Shown here: in pieces, positions 45,203 to 54,628 of the stretch | Layout: every line of letters begins with the position of its first letter | Position numbering within the stretch: the stretch's first letter is position 1 | From: an uncultured Mollicutes bacterium | GTDB lineage: Bacteria; Bacillota_I; Bacilli_A; RFN20; CAG-826 | DNA length: 64,000 bases | Assembly (NCBI GenBank): GCA_900540365.1 | Contig: UQFN01000001.1 | Span: 62,001 to 126,000 of the forward strand | Direction of reading: 5' to 3' | The notes under the pieces: model-generated | What the model saw: only the letters and a program-made list of their open reading frames with translations | The model's database searches: none | Told to the model about the DNA's origin: nothing | Position numbers and translations under genes: made by a program

Positions 45203-45829
45203 ATGAAAAAATATAGTGCAAAAACTTTAGATGAAGCAATTAAAATTGCCTGCACTGATTTAGATATAAATACTGAAGACTTAATTTATGAAGTCGAAGA
45301 AGAGAAAAAAGGTTTATTTAAAAAAGCAGTAATTTCAGTTTATGAAGTTGCTGACATTATTGAATATGCTGAAAATTATATTAAAGATGTTATTAATGGA
45401 ATTGGTTTAGAAACTTCACTTAAAACATTTTACCGTGATGGAGTTGCAAAAATTTTAATTGAAACTAATAAAAATTCCTTATTAATTGGTAAAAATGGTG
45501 CTACTTTACAATCATTAAATGAACTTGTTAAATTAGCATGTAATACTAAATTTAAAAGAAAGATTAGAATTTTATTAGATATTGGCGATTATAAAGATAA
45601 AAAATATCATCGTGTAATTTCTGAAGCTAAAAAGGCTGTTAAAGAAGTTATGAAAACTCATATTGACATTAAATTAACTCCTATGACACCTGATGAAAGA
45701 AAGAAAGTACATAACGCTTTAAGTTCTTATAAAAATATTAAAACTGAATCTATCGGTGATGGAAAAGATCGTGCTATCGTTATTAAATACGTTAGTAATA
45801 AAGATACAAAACCATCAACAGCAGAATAA
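45203..45829 (+). CDS. jag: Jag/KhpB RNA-binding protein
   Basis: 208 residues. It has an N-terminal Jag_N domain (KYSAKTLDEAIKIACTDLDI...KKGLFKKA), a KH domain with LIGKNGATLQSLNEL near 95, and a C-terminal R3H domain (MTPDERKKVHNALSSYKNI). It binds many RNAs and affects cell envelope growth together with KhpA. It starts two bases after yidC and is followed at once by mnmE. Confidence 0.94.
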   Translation: MKKYSAKTLDEAIKIACTDLDINTEDLIYEVEEEKKGLFKKAVISVYEVADIIEYAENYIKDVINGIGLETSLKTFYRDGVAKILIETNKNSLLIGKNGATLQSLNELVKLACNTKFKRKIRILLDIGDYKDKKYHRVISEAKKAVKEVMKTHIDIKLTPMTPDERKKVHNALSSYKNIKTESIGDGKDRAIVIKYVSNKDTKPSTAE

Positions 45830-45831
45830 TT

Positions 45832-47160
45832 ATGTTAGAAAAAACAATCGTAGCTTTATCTACTCCGCCATTTAGGAGTGCCTTGGCAATCGTAAGATTA
45901 AGTGGAGACGATTGTTTTTTAGTTGTTTCTAAAATGTTTAGTAAAAATTTAACTAAATATACAACTAATAAAATAATTCATGGGTATATTAAAGATAAGG
46001 AAACTATCGTTGATGAGGTAGTTCTTCTACTTTATGTTGCACCACATTCTTTTACTGGTGAAAATAGTGTTGAAATTATTTGTCATGGCAATCCAATTAT
46101 CTTTAATAAAATAATTTCTTTAGCAATTAGCAATGGTGCTAGAATGGCTGAAAGAGGAGAATTTTCTAGCAGAGCTTACTTAAATAATAAAGTTGACTTA
46201 ATTCAAGCAGAATCTATTAATGATTTAATAAATGCTGAAACTGAAGAAAGTAAAAACATTTGTTTAAATTCTTTAACCGGAAAAACTAGCGAACTTATTT
46301 TACCAATTAAAAAACAAATTGGAGATTTATTAAGTAACATTGAAGCTAACATTGATTATTCAGAATATACAGATATCGAAGAATTAGATTCACAAAAAAT
46401 AGTTGAGTTTTGCAAGGAAATTATTAAAAATATCAATATTTTAATCCAAGAAGGTAATAAAGGGAAAATTATTAAAGATGGTATTAATGTAGTTATCGTT
46501 GGAAAACCTAATGTTGGAAAATCATCTTTATTAAACGCACTTCTTCATGAAGAAAAAGCTATTGTAACCGATATAAAAGGAACTACTCGTGATGTCGTTG
46601 AAGGAAAAATTAATCTTTCAGGTATTATATTAAATTTATATGACACCGCTGGAATTAGAGAAAGCGAAGATATAATAGAAAAGATTGGTATTAATAAAAG
46701 TAAAGAATTAATTGAAAAAGCTGATTTAATAATTGCTTTATTTGAAAACGAAAATTTTGATGACGAGGATAAAGAAATTTTAGAACTTATTAAAGATAAA
46801 AATTACATTAAAGTTTTTAATAAAAAAGATTTAATAAAAGATATTAAAGAAAATGAAATTTATATATCTGCTAAAAATCAAGATATTAATTCTTTAAAAG
46901 AAAAAATCTTTGAAATTTTAGGTATTAAAGAAGAAAACTTTAGTAATCCATCACTAGCTAATTCAAGAGAAATAGGTTTACTTGAAAAAGCTAATTTTGA
47001 ACTTACTACTACTATCGAGTTAGCTAATCAAGGGATTACAATTGATATTTTAAATGAACACATTAAAAACGCTTATTTAGCGATTTTAGAAATTCTTGGC
47101 GAAGATAATAATTTTGATGTGGCAAAAGAGATTTTTTCTCGTTTTTGTTTAGGAAAGTAA
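45832..47160 (+). CDS. mnmE: tRNA modification GTPase MnmE
   Basis: 442 residues, slightly short. It has an N-terminal folate-binding domain, a helical domain and an inserted G domain (GKPNVGKSSLLNALL, DTAGIRESED, FNKKD). The C-terminus CLGK carries the catalytic Cys motif. With MnmG (not in the window) it makes the cmnm5 group on U34 of certain tRNAs. Bases 46396-46417, coding for KIVEFCK, match the dispersed 22-nt motif almost perfectly. Confidence 0.96.
   Translation: MLEKTIVALSTPPFRSALAIVRLSGDDCFLVVSKMFSKNLTKYTTNKIIHGYIKDKETIVDEVVLLLYVAPHSFTGENSVEIICHGNPIIFNKIISLAISNGARMAERGEFSSRAYLNNKVDLIQAESINDLINAETEESKNICLNSLTGKTSELILPIKKQIGDLLSNIEANIDYSEYTDIEELDSQKIVEFCKEIIKNINILIQEGNKGKIIKDGINVVIVGKPNVGKSSLLNALLHEEKAIVTDIKGTTRDVVEGKINLSGIILNLYDTAGIRESEDIIEKIGINKSKELIEKADLIIALFENENFDDEDKEILELIKDKNYIKVFNKKDLIKDIKENEIYISAKNQDINSLKEKIFEILGIKEENFSNPSLANSREIGLLEKANFELTTTIELANQGITIDILNEHIKNAYLAILEILGEDNNFDVAKEIFSRFCLGK
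46396..46417 (+). repeat. Dispersed motif, copy inside mnmE
   Basis: AAAATAGTTGAGTTTT followed by GCAAGG, 21 of 22 bases the same as the copy at 54555 after the sugar kinase. It is read in the only one of the three + frames that has no stop in the motif. Confidence 0.5.
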
Positions 47161-47161
47161 A

Positions 47162-47938
47162 ATGATATTTGATACTCATATACATTTAAACGATAAGAAA
47201 ATCTATGAAAACTTAGATTTTTATATTCAAGATGCTTTAAATAAAGGTGTTAAAAAGTTTTTGTGTGTTGGCTATGACTTAGAAAGCAGTAAGATAGCAA
47301 TTGAAATTGCAAATAAATATCATGAAGTTTATGCTTCGATTGGAATTATTCCTACCGAATATAAACAATATAACGATGATTCAATTAACAATTTAAGAAA
47401 ATTAATGGATAAATCAAATAAAATTGTTGCAATCGGAGAAATTGGACTCGATTATTATTGGGAAAAAGAAGAAAGTGTAAGAACTTTGCAAAAGAAGATT
47501 TTTATTGAACAAATTGAATTAGCAAATGAATTAAACTTACCAATAAGTATACATTGTCGAGACGCTTATAAAGATACTTTAGATATATTAAAAGAACATA
47601 CATGCATTAAAAAAGGAATTATGCATTGTTTTAGTGGATCTCTTGAGAGCGCTAAAGAATTTATTAAATTAGGATATTTAATAGCTTTTGGTGGAGTCCT
47701 TACTTTTAAAAATTCTATTAAAACTAAGGAAGTTTTACAAAATGTCGATTTAAAAGATGTTGTTTTTGAAACTGATGCCCCATATTTAGCTCCTACTCCT
47801 TTTAGGGGCAAAATTAATATTCCCTCATATATAGTTGAAACAATTAAATATGCTTCTAGTTTATTAAATTGTCCAAAAGAGACTCTTGAAGATATTACTT
47901 ACAAAAATAGTTTGAGAATTTTAAATATAAATGAATAA
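47162..47938 (+). CDS. tatD: TatD family metal-dependent DNase
   Basis: 258 residues. Metal ligands are visible in order: FDTHIHL, EIGLDYYW, IHCRDA, MHCFSG and ETDAPYLAP. TatD proteins are 3'-5' exonucleases of DNA and RNA and also act as D-aminoacyl deacylase-like enzymes in some lineages. The stop overlaps rnmV by 8 nt, the usual tatD-rnmV-rsmA block in Firmicutes. Confidence 0.95.
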   Translation: MIFDTHIHLNDKKIYENLDFYIQDALNKGVKKFLCVGYDLESSKIAIEIANKYHEVYASIGIIPTEYKQYNDDSINNLRKLMDKSNKIVAIGEIGLDYYWEKEESVRTLQKKIFIEQIELANELNLPISIHCRDAYKDTLDILKEHTCIKKGIMHCFSGSLESAKEFIKLGYLIAFGGVLTFKNSIKTKEVLQNVDLKDVVFETDAPYLAPTPFRGKINIPSYIVETIKYASSLLNCPKETLEDITYKNSLRILNINE

Positions 47939-48476
47939 GTTACATTTAAATGAATTAATAGTTGTCGAAGGTAAAACTGATATTGATTTTTTGTCTTCTT
48001 TTATAGAGGCAGATTTTTATAGTGTTAATGGGTCAGCAATTTCTTCTAAGGACATTTCGTTTTTAAAAGAAATCGAGAAAAATAGACCCATTATAATACT
48101 TACTGATCCTGATTTCCCAGGTAAAAAGATTAGAGAAATATTAAATTCAAATTTAACAAATGTATATAATGCTTATGTTAGAAAAGAGTTCTCAATAAAA
48201 AATCATAAAGTTGGGGTAGCTGAAAGTACAATTAACGAAGTTTTATTAGCCTTAAACAATTTAAAAAAGTTTGAAACAAACGTAAATAGCGATTTAACCA
48301 TGAATGATTTATATGAATTAAATTTAAATGGATCTAAAAATTCAAAACAATTAAGAAAGACAATATGTGATTACTTACATATTGAATATTTAAATGCAAA
48401 ACAATTATTAAAAAAACTCAAAATGCTTGGATTAAACAAGAACGATTTAATGGAGATTATTAAAAATGCTAAGTGA
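47931..48476 (+). CDS. rnmV: Ribonuclease M5
   Basis: 181 residues. A Toprim domain has VVEGKTDIDFL and LTDPDFPGKKIRE, carrying the catalytic Glu and the DxD pair. RNase M5 matures 5S rRNA, with ribosomal protein L18 as helper. It ends in TGA, which overlaps the rsmA start by 11 nt, evidence that UGA is a stop here. Confidence 0.95.
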   Translation: MNKLHLNELIVVEGKTDIDFLSSFIEADFYSVNGSAISSKDISFLKEIEKNRPIIILTDPDFPGKKIREILNSNLTNVYNAYVRKEFSIKNHKVGVAESTINEVLLALNNLKKFETNVNSDLTMNDLYELNLNGSKNSKQLRKTICDYLHIEYLNAKQLLKKLKMLGLNKNDLMEIIKNAK

Positions 48477-49287
48477 AAATGAAATAAAAGAATATTTTTT
48501 ATTAGTTAATTCCCATGCAAAAAAAGAACTTGGACAAAATTTTTTACTTGATGAGGATGTAACTAAAAGTATTTTAGAGGCCTTAGAGTTGAAAAAGAAA
48601 GATAGATTATTAGAAATAGGTCCTGGACTTGGTTCATTAACTGAGCAATTAGTAAACAAAACAAAAACATATGTTGCTGTTGAATTTGATAAAAAGTTTG
48701 TAGAATTTTTAAATAAATCTTTTGATAAAACTAATTTGATAGTAGAAAATTATAATATTTTAAAATATAAAAATTATGATTTTAATAAAGTAGTTGGAAA
48801 TTTACCATATTATATTTCAACCGATATTTTAAATTATGTTATTAAAAATTTTAATGATTTAGAAATCGGTGTTTTTATGGTTCAAAAAGAATTTTATGAA
48901 AGAATCACTACTAAAGATAAACGTTACAAGACTGCTGTAAATTATTTTATTGAATACTTATATAAAATAGAAAAAATTATGACCGTTCCAAAAAATGCCT
49001 TTTTTCCTCAACCTAAAGTCGATTCTATAATTTTCAAAATTACCAAAAATCCAATAAAAGATGTCGATTCTGCAAGGTTTTTGTTTAAAATAATCGAAAT
49101 TTCATTTTTAAATAGACGAAAAAATATAAACAATAATTTAAAGCATTTAATTAATGATAATGAGATTAGAAAAGAAGTAATTTTAAAAGCAAATTTAGAT
49201 CTTAATGTTAGAAGTGAAGATTTAACTATTGATGATTTTATTAATTTAACAAATGAAATATTGAAAGTTGGGAATATAAAATTATAA
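48466..49287 (+). CDS. rsmA: 16S rRNA dimethyladenosine transferase KsgA/RsmA
   Basis: 273 residues. The start AKKELGQNFLLDEDVTKSIL is typical. The SAM site is LLEIGPGLGSLTEQL, and the catalytic motif VVGNLPYYISTDIL holds NLPY. It dimethylates two adenines in the 3' hairpin of 16S rRNA (A1518 and A1519, E. coli numbering) late in 30S assembly. The start at 48466 overlaps rnmV. Confidence 0.96.
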   Translation: MLSENEIKEYFLLVNSHAKKELGQNFLLDEDVTKSILEALELKKKDRLLEIGPGLGSLTEQLVNKTKTYVAVEFDKKFVEFLNKSFDKTNLIVENYNILKYKNYDFNKVVGNLPYYISTDILNYVIKNFNDLEIGVFMVQKEFYERITTKDKRYKTAVNYFIEYLYKIEKIMTVPKNAFFPQPKVDSIIFKITKNPIKDVDSARFLFKIIEISFLNRRKNINNNLKHLINDNEIRKEVILKANLDLNVRSEDLTIDDFINLTNEILKVGNIKL

Positions 49288-49289
49288 TT

Positions 49290-50147
49290 ATGGTTATGAT
49301 AGAAAAAGCTTATGCTAAAGTGAATTTAGCTCTTAACGTATTTGAAAAAAACGAAAACAATTATCACGATTTAGAATCAATTATGTTGCCACTCCAATTA
49401 CACGACACAATTGAGATAGCAATTTTACCTCCTGAGAACACAGATGATTTTATTACTTGCGATGATTACTCATTAAAAGTAGTTAAATATAATTTGTGTC
49501 ATAAGGCAATTGATGTTTGTAGAAAAAGATGGAACTTTAAGGAAAAATTCCGTGTTGTTATACATAAAAGAATTTTTATTCAAAGTGGTTTAGGTGGAGG
49601 AAGCGCCGATGCCGCCGCTACTATTCGTGGAATTATTAAATTATTAAAATTAAATCCTACTGATCAAGAATTAATTGAAATTGGTATTGAACTTGGCTCA
49701 GATGTACCATTTTGTTTATTTTCAAAACCTTCAGTTGTTAAACAAATTGGTCAAAGTTTAACTTTTTTTGAACATAAAAGAGATGATTATGTTTTAATAG
49801 TTAAATATCCACTTGGATTATCTACTCAAGAAGTTTTTGAAGAAAGCGATAAACATGAACTTGATTCTTGCAATCTTGAAGAAGTTAAGAGTGAGTTTAT
49901 AAATGGTAATCCAAATCTAAAAAATAGCGCTGTTAATGCTTTGCAAAAAGTTTCGTTTGGTATGCTCCCTGAACTTGAAAAACTTTATAATTTGTTAAAA
50001 GAAGAAAATTTTGATTTTGTACAAATGACTGGTTCTGGAAGTGCAATTTTTTGTTTGACTAAGAACAAAAAGTTAGCAAACAAGATGGAAGAAAAATATT
50101 TTAAAAAAGGTTATCAAGTAGAATTAACAAAATTCTTAATAAATTAA
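49290..50147 (+). CDS. ispE: 4-diphosphocytidyl-2-C-methyl-D-erythritol kinase
   Basis: 285 residues. GHMP kinase signature QSGLGGGSADAAATIRG is near 95, the N-terminus has AYAKVNLALNVF, and DVPFC and MTGSGSAIF are at the expected places. It phosphorylates CDP-ME in the MEP isoprenoid pathway, so this organism probably makes isoprenoids by MEP. The start could be the second ATG at 49296 (MIEKAYAKVN). It ends the rightward operon; a dispersed-motif copy and a terminator follow. Confidence 0.95.
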   Translation: MVMIEKAYAKVNLALNVFEKNENNYHDLESIMLPLQLHDTIEIAILPPENTDDFITCDDYSLKVVKYNLCHKAIDVCRKRWNFKEKFRVVIHKRIFIQSGLGGGSADAAATIRGIIKLLKLNPTDQELIEIGIELGSDVPFCLFSKPSVVKQIGQSLTFFEHKRDDYVLIVKYPLGLSTQEVFEESDKHELDSCNLEEVKSEFINGNPNLKNSAVNALQKVSFGMLPELEKLYNLLKEENFDFVQMTGSGSAIFCLTKNKKLANKMEEKYFKKGYQVELTKFLIN

Positions 50148-50155
50148 AATTTAAA

Positions 50156-50190
50156 AAAATAATTGAGTTTTAAAGACTTTTTATAAAAAA
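50156..50190 (+). repeat. Dispersed 3'-end motif, copy after ispE
   Basis: AAAATAATTGAGTTTTAAAG then ACTTTTTATAAAAAA; one mismatch in the first 16 bases against the consensus. It lies 8 nt after the ispE stop in the convergent gap. Confidence 0.55.
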
Positions 50191-50198
50191 CAATAAAA

Positions 50199-50226
50199 AA
50201 AGGCTCGAATTAACGAGCCTTTTAAT
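50199..50226. terminator. Bidirectional terminator between ispE and ppdK
   Basis: A 9-bp stem AAAGGCTCG/CGAGCCTTT with a 6-nt loop AATTAA, A-run to the left and T-rich to the right. It serves the rightward ispE and leftward ppdK transcripts. Confidence 0.9.
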
Positions 50227-50238
50227 TTTGTTTAATTA

Positions 50239-52899
50239 TTATTTCTTTTTATTTTCTCTTTGTAAGAGAATTTCAGCTTGAGCAGCAGCAAGTCTAGCAA
50301 TTGGGACTCTAAATGGTGAGCAAGAAACATAATCTAATCCAACTCTATTGAAGAATTCGATTGATTTTGGATCTCCACCATGTTCACCACAAACACCACA
50401 TAATAATGTAGGTCTTGTAGCTCTTCCATCAGCAACAGCCATCTTAATTAATTTGCCAACGCCTTTTTGATCAACAGTTTGGAATGGATCTTCTTCAAAA
50501 ATCTTATTTGAATAGTAATCAGGTAAGAATTTAGAAGCATCATCACGGCTAAATCCAAAGGTCATTTGAGTTAAGTCATTTGTACCAAAGCTATAGAATT
50601 CAGCTTCGCTAGCAATTTCACTACTTAATAGGGCAGCACGTGGAATTTCAATCATTGTACCAATATGATATTTCATCTTAGCATTATTTTCTTTTAAGAC
50701 TTTTTCAACTTCGTCAACAATTATTTTCTTAACGAATTTGAATTCTTTAACATCTAAGGTTAAAGGAATCATAATTTCAGGTTCAATGTCTTTCTTTAAA
50801 TCCTTACTTGCTTTAATAGCAGCTTCAATAATTGCTCTTGCTTGCATTCTACCAATTTCAGGATAAGAGACGTCTAATCTACAACCTCTATGCCCCATCA
50901 TTGGGTTGAATTCATGTAAGTAGTTAATTCTATCTTTAACTTGTTGGACAGTAATATCTAAAGCTTTTGCTAACTCTTCAATCTTATCTTCTTCTTGTGG
51001 TAAGAATTCGTGTAGAGGTGGATCGAGTAATCTAACATTAACTTCGATTCTTTCTAATGAACCCATTGCCATATATAATCCATAGAAGTCATCTCTTTGA
51101 TATGGTAATAATTCAGCTAAAGCAGCTTCACGATCTTTAACATTGTTACTTAAGATCATTTTTCTCATATGGAAGATTCTATCTTTATCAAAGAACATAT
51201 GTTCTGTTCTACATAATCCAATACCTTCAGCACCAAATTTAGCAGCTTGAATTGCATCACGTGGAGTATCTGCATTAGTTCTAATAGTTAATCTTCTATA
51301 TTTATCAGCAGCTTTCATCATTCTACCAAAGTTTCCATCTAAGCTAGCTGGAACCATCTTGACAGCGCCAGCAAATACTTCACCAGTACTACCATTGATA
51401 GAAATTGTATCTTTTTCAGTATAAACTTTACCATTAATTGTTAAAGTTCCTGCTTCTTCATCAACAATTGCTGCACTACAACCAGTGACACAGCATTTAC
51501 CCATACCACGAGCAACAACTGCAGCGTGTGAAGTCATACCACCACGCATTGTTAAGATACCTTCAGCAGCAACCATACCTTCGATATCTTCTGGTGAAGT
51601 TTCTGCTCTAACTAAGACAACTTTTTCACCATTTGCATGTCTTTCTTCAGCATCTTTAGCATTGAATGATAAGTGACCAACTGCAGCACCTGGAGATGCT
51701 GGGTTACCATTTGCAATAACTTCTGCTTCTTTTAAAGCTTTTGTATCAAATGTTGGGTGTAAAAGTGTATCAAGTAATTTAGGTTCAACTCTTAAGACAG
51801 CTTCATCTTCAGTAATTAATCCTTCATCAACTAAATCCCAAGCAATTTGTAAAGCAGCAGCAGCTGTTCTTTTACCATTTCTAGTTTGTAAGAAATAAAG
51901 TTTTCCGTTTTCAACGGTATACTCCATATCTTGCATATCTTTATAATGTTTTTCCATCATTTTGATGGTTTTTTCGAATTGATCGTAAACTTCTGGCATT
52001 CTCTTCTTTAATTCTGAAATGTGTAAAGGAGTTCTAATACCAGCAACGACGTCTTCTCCTTGAGCATTTGGTAAATATTCAGCATAAATTTCTTTTTTAC
52101 CAGTAGATGGGTCACGAGAGAAAGCAACACCAGTACCACTTTGTTCGTTTAAGTTACCAAAGACCATTGATTGAACGTTAACTGCAGTTCCCCATTCATA
52201 AGGAATTCCGTTCATCTTACGATAAACATTAGCTCTTGGGTTATCCCAGCTTCTAAAGACTGCGGTAACTGCTTCATGTAATTGAACATATGGATCAGTT
52301 GGGAAATCTTCGTTAAATGTTTTCTTGTAATATTCCTTATATCTTTCAACTAAATCTTTTAATTGATCAGCTGTAACTTCAGTATCTAATTTATATCCGT
52401 GTTTTTCTTTGATTTCATCTAACATTCTATCCATATCGGTTCTTGGATGACCTTTTGCGATGTTAGTGAACATTAAGATAAATCTACGATAGCTATCATA
52501 AGCAAATCTTTCATTTTCGTTGTTAGCACCAGCTAATAATTTAACAGTATAATCATTTAAACCTAAGTTTAATATAGTATCCATCATTCCTGGCATTGAT
52601 ACTCTAGCACCACTTCTAACAGAAACTAAGAGTGGGAACTTACCATCTTTACCACCAAATGATTTTCCGCTTTCTTTTTCAATAGCATGAATTCCTTCAT
52701 CAATTTGATTGATGAGATCTTGTGGCATTGTTTTACCACTTTCATAATAAAGAGTACAAGCTTCTGTGCTGACTGTAAAACCTTGTGGGATTGGTACGCC
52801 AATATAAGTCATTTCAGCAAGACCTGCACCTTTACCTCCAAGAAGTTCTTTTCCTAAGCCATGAGCTTCTTTGAAGAGATAAACGTATTTCTTTGACAT
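50239..52899 (-). CDS. ppdK: Pyruvate, phosphate dikinase
   Basis: 886 residues, full length. The N-terminal ATP-grasp has GGKGAGLAEMTYIGVPIPQGFTV. The central phosphohistidine is GGMTSHAAVVARGMGK. The C-terminal TIM barrel has GIGLCRTEHMFF and ends with LLCGVCGEHGGDPKSI. It interconverts pyruvate, ATP and Pi with PEP, AMP and PPi. In fermentative bacteria it often works toward ATP in PPi-based glycolysis, or in gluconeogenesis. A strong AGGAGG precedes the ATG. Composition is less AT-rich than its neighbours, as in highly expressed genes. Confidence 0.97.
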   Translation of the reverse strand: MSKKYVYLFKEAHGLGKELLGGKGAGLAEMTYIGVPIPQGFTVSTEACTLYYESGKTMPQDLINQIDEGIHAIEKESGKSFGGKDGKFPLLVSVRSGARVSMPGMMDTILNLGLNDYTVKLLAGANNENERFAYDSYRRFILMFTNIAKGHPRTDMDRMLDEIKEKHGYKLDTEVTADQLKDLVERYKEYYKKTFNEDFPTDPYVQLHEAVTAVFRSWDNPRANVYRKMNGIPYEWGTAVNVQSMVFGNLNEQSGTGVAFSRDPSTGKKEIYAEYLPNAQGEDVVAGIRTPLHISELKKRMPEVYDQFEKTIKMMEKHYKDMQDMEYTVENGKLYFLQTRNGKRTAAAALQIAWDLVDEGLITEDEAVLRVEPKLLDTLLHPTFDTKALKEAEVIANGNPASPGAAVGHLSFNAKDAEERHANGEKVVLVRAETSPEDIEGMVAAEGILTMRGGMTSHAAVVARGMGKCCVTGCSAAIVDEEAGTLTINGKVYTEKDTISINGSTGEVFAGAVKMVPASLDGNFGRMMKAADKYRRLTIRTNADTPRDAIQAAKFGAEGIGLCRTEHMFFDKDRIFHMRKMILSNNVKDREAALAELLPYQRDDFYGLYMAMGSLERIEVNVRLLDPPLHEFLPQEEDKIEELAKALDITVQQVKDRINYLHEFNPMMGHRGCRLDVSYPEIGRMQARAIIEAAIKASKDLKKDIEPEIMIPLTLDVKEFKFVKKIIVDEVEKVLKENNAKMKYHIGTMIEIPRAALLSSEIASEAEFYSFGTNDLTQMTFGFSRDDASKFLPDYYSNKIFEEDPFQTVDQKGVGKLIKMAVADGRATRPTLLCGVCGEHGGDPKSIEFFNRVGLDYVSCSPFRVPIARLAAAQAEILLQRENKKK

Positions 52900-52939
52900 T
52901 TAATATCCTCCTAAAACAATGTTATAAAACATCTTTATG

Positions 52940-52945
52940 ATTATA
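52940..52945 (-). promoter_or_regulatory. -10 box of ppdK
   Basis: TATAAT on the minus strand, about 41 nt before the ppdK ATG with AGGAGG between them. The -35 is weak (ATCAAA, 17 nt upstream). Confidence 0.45.
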
Positions 52946-52990
52946 TCATAAAAAAAGTAATTTTTGATATAATTTCACACATATAATATA

Positions 52991-54565
52991 ATGTTTTTTA
53001 ACATGGAAAAGGATTTAGTACTAAGTATAGATTATGGAACACAGTCTGTTCGCGTGTCTATTATCGATAAAAAAGGCAATTTTTTAGCTTTTGAACAAGT
53101 AAAATATAAGGAACCATATTTTTCATCAAAACCAGGTTATTGTGAACAATATCCTGATTATTACTACACTTGTATGGTTGAAGCTGCAAAAAAAGTTTCT
53201 AGTAAACACCAAGATTTATTAGAACGTTGTATGGCTGTTAGTTCAACTTGTTTTAGAGATACTGCTGCATATTTAGATGAAAATTATAAAGTTTTAAGAC
53301 CTAGTATTATTTGGTTAGATCAACGTTTTGCAAAAGGAACAAAAAAATTACCTTTTATTTATCGAGCAATTTATTTTGTTATCGGAATGGGTCCAACGGT
53401 TGATATGAATCGTAAAAGAACTCCAGCAATGTGGTTACAAGAAAATGAACCAGAAATTTATAAAAAAATAAAATATTATGCTCCAATAAATTGTTATTTT
53501 AATTATAAAATGACCGGAGTTTTATCAGATAGTGCTTCAAATATGATTGGACATTATCCAATTTCTTTTAAAAATAAAAAAATACAATCCAAAATGAATT
53601 TAGTTGGCATCGCTTATGGTATTGATCCTAAACTAATTCCTCATATTACCGAAACTGGTAAATTATTAGGATACATAACTCATGAATGTGCGTTAGAAAC
53701 AGGATTTCCTGAAGGACTCCCTTATATAACAACTGGTAATGATAAAAGCTGTGAAGCCTTAGGATGTGGTTCCATTGATTCCACTACCGCTCATATTAGT
53801 TATGGAACTGCTAGTAGTATTTCTGTGGTAAGTAAAAGATATTTTTCTCCAGAAATGTTTTTGCCTAGTTATGCTGCGTGTGTTGACAAATATTATTCAG
53901 GTGAAGTTCAAATTTATCGTGGTTATTGGATGTTAAAATGGTTTGCTGAAGAATTTGCTAATGAGGAAAGTGTTGAAGCTGGTATTGAAAATTTAGCAGT
54001 CGAAGAATTTTTAAATCAAAAATTAATGTCAATTGGTCCTGGAAGTGATGGTTTAGTCCTTCAACCATATTGGGGGCCAAGTTTAAAAAGACCTACAGCT
54101 AAAGGTAGTATTTTAGGATTTTATGATACTCATACAAAGTTTCATGTCTACCGTGCCATTATTGAAGGTATTGCTTATGGTTTAAAAGAAGGCTTAGATA
54201 CAATTTTAGGAAGAACACATTTTAAAATTAAGTATTTAACTATTAGTGGCGGTGGTAGTCGAAGCGATGCTATTTGCCAAATTACAAGTGATATTTTCAA
54301 TATTAAAGTTAGAAAAAGTCAAACTTATGAAAGTTCTTCTTTAGGATGTGCTATGGCTACTTATATTGCCCTAGGTGTTTATAAAAATGTTTATGAAGCT
54401 AAAGAAAATATGATTCATTACATTAAAGAATTCAATCCAAACAAAAAAGCTGTTAAGCAATATAAATATTTGTATAAAAATGTTTATAGAAAAATATATC
54501 CAAAACTAAAACAAATATATAAAGATTTAACAAAATATCAACAAAATTTCGTGCAAAATAGTTGA
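52991..54565 (+). CDS. FGGY-family carbohydrate kinase
   Basis: 524 residues. The N-terminal phosphate-1 motif is LSIDYGTQSVRVSIID. The FGGY signature region is ISGGGSRSDAICQITSDIFNIKV near 415, and SSLGCAMATYIALG follows. Layout is closest to xylulokinases and related enzymes; the sugar cannot be fixed from sequence. It phosphorylates a sugar at the start of catabolism. The start may be the second ATG at 53003 (MEKDLVLSIDYG); neither has a Shine-Dalgarno. No transporter is next to it. The final codons and TGA stop lie within a dispersed-motif copy. Confidence 0.88.
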   Translation: MFFNMEKDLVLSIDYGTQSVRVSIIDKKGNFLAFEQVKYKEPYFSSKPGYCEQYPDYYYTCMVEAAKKVSSKHQDLLERCMAVSSTCFRDTAAYLDENYKVLRPSIIWLDQRFAKGTKKLPFIYRAIYFVIGMGPTVDMNRKRTPAMWLQENEPEIYKKIKYYAPINCYFNYKMTGVLSDSASNMIGHYPISFKNKKIQSKMNLVGIAYGIDPKLIPHITETGKLLGYITHECALETGFPEGLPYITTGNDKSCEALGCGSIDSTTAHISYGTASSISVVSKRYFSPEMFLPSYAACVDKYYSGEVQIYRGYWMLKWFAEEFANEESVEAGIENLAVEEFLNQKLMSIGPGSDGLVLQPYWGPSLKRPTAKGSILGFYDTHTKFHVYRAIIEGIAYGLKEGLDTILGRTHFKIKYLTISGGGSRSDAICQITSDIFNIKVRKSQTYESSSLGCAMATYIALGVYKNVYEAKENMIHYIKEFNPNKKAVKQYKYLYKNVYRKIYPKLKQIYKDLTKYQQNFVQNS

Positions 54566-54590
54566 GTTTTGCAGGGTTTTGTAAAAAAAA
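54555..54590 (+). repeat. Dispersed 3'-end motif, copy at the sugar kinase stop
   Basis: AAAATAGTTGAGTTTT, then GCAGGGTTTTGTAAAAAAA. It contains the kinase stop codon TGA. This is the best match to the copy in mnmE. Confidence 0.6.
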
Positions 54591-54596
54591 TAAAAT

Positions 54597-54623
54597 AAAA
54601 AGTTTCTTTTGCAAGAGACTTTT
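54597..54623. terminator. Bidirectional terminator
   Basis: AAAAGTTTCTT pairs with AAGAGACTTTT (one G-U pair) around a short TTGC loop, with A-runs before and T-runs after. It lies between the convergent sugar kinase and ABC exporter genes. Confidence 0.8.
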
Positions 54624-54628
54624 ATTTT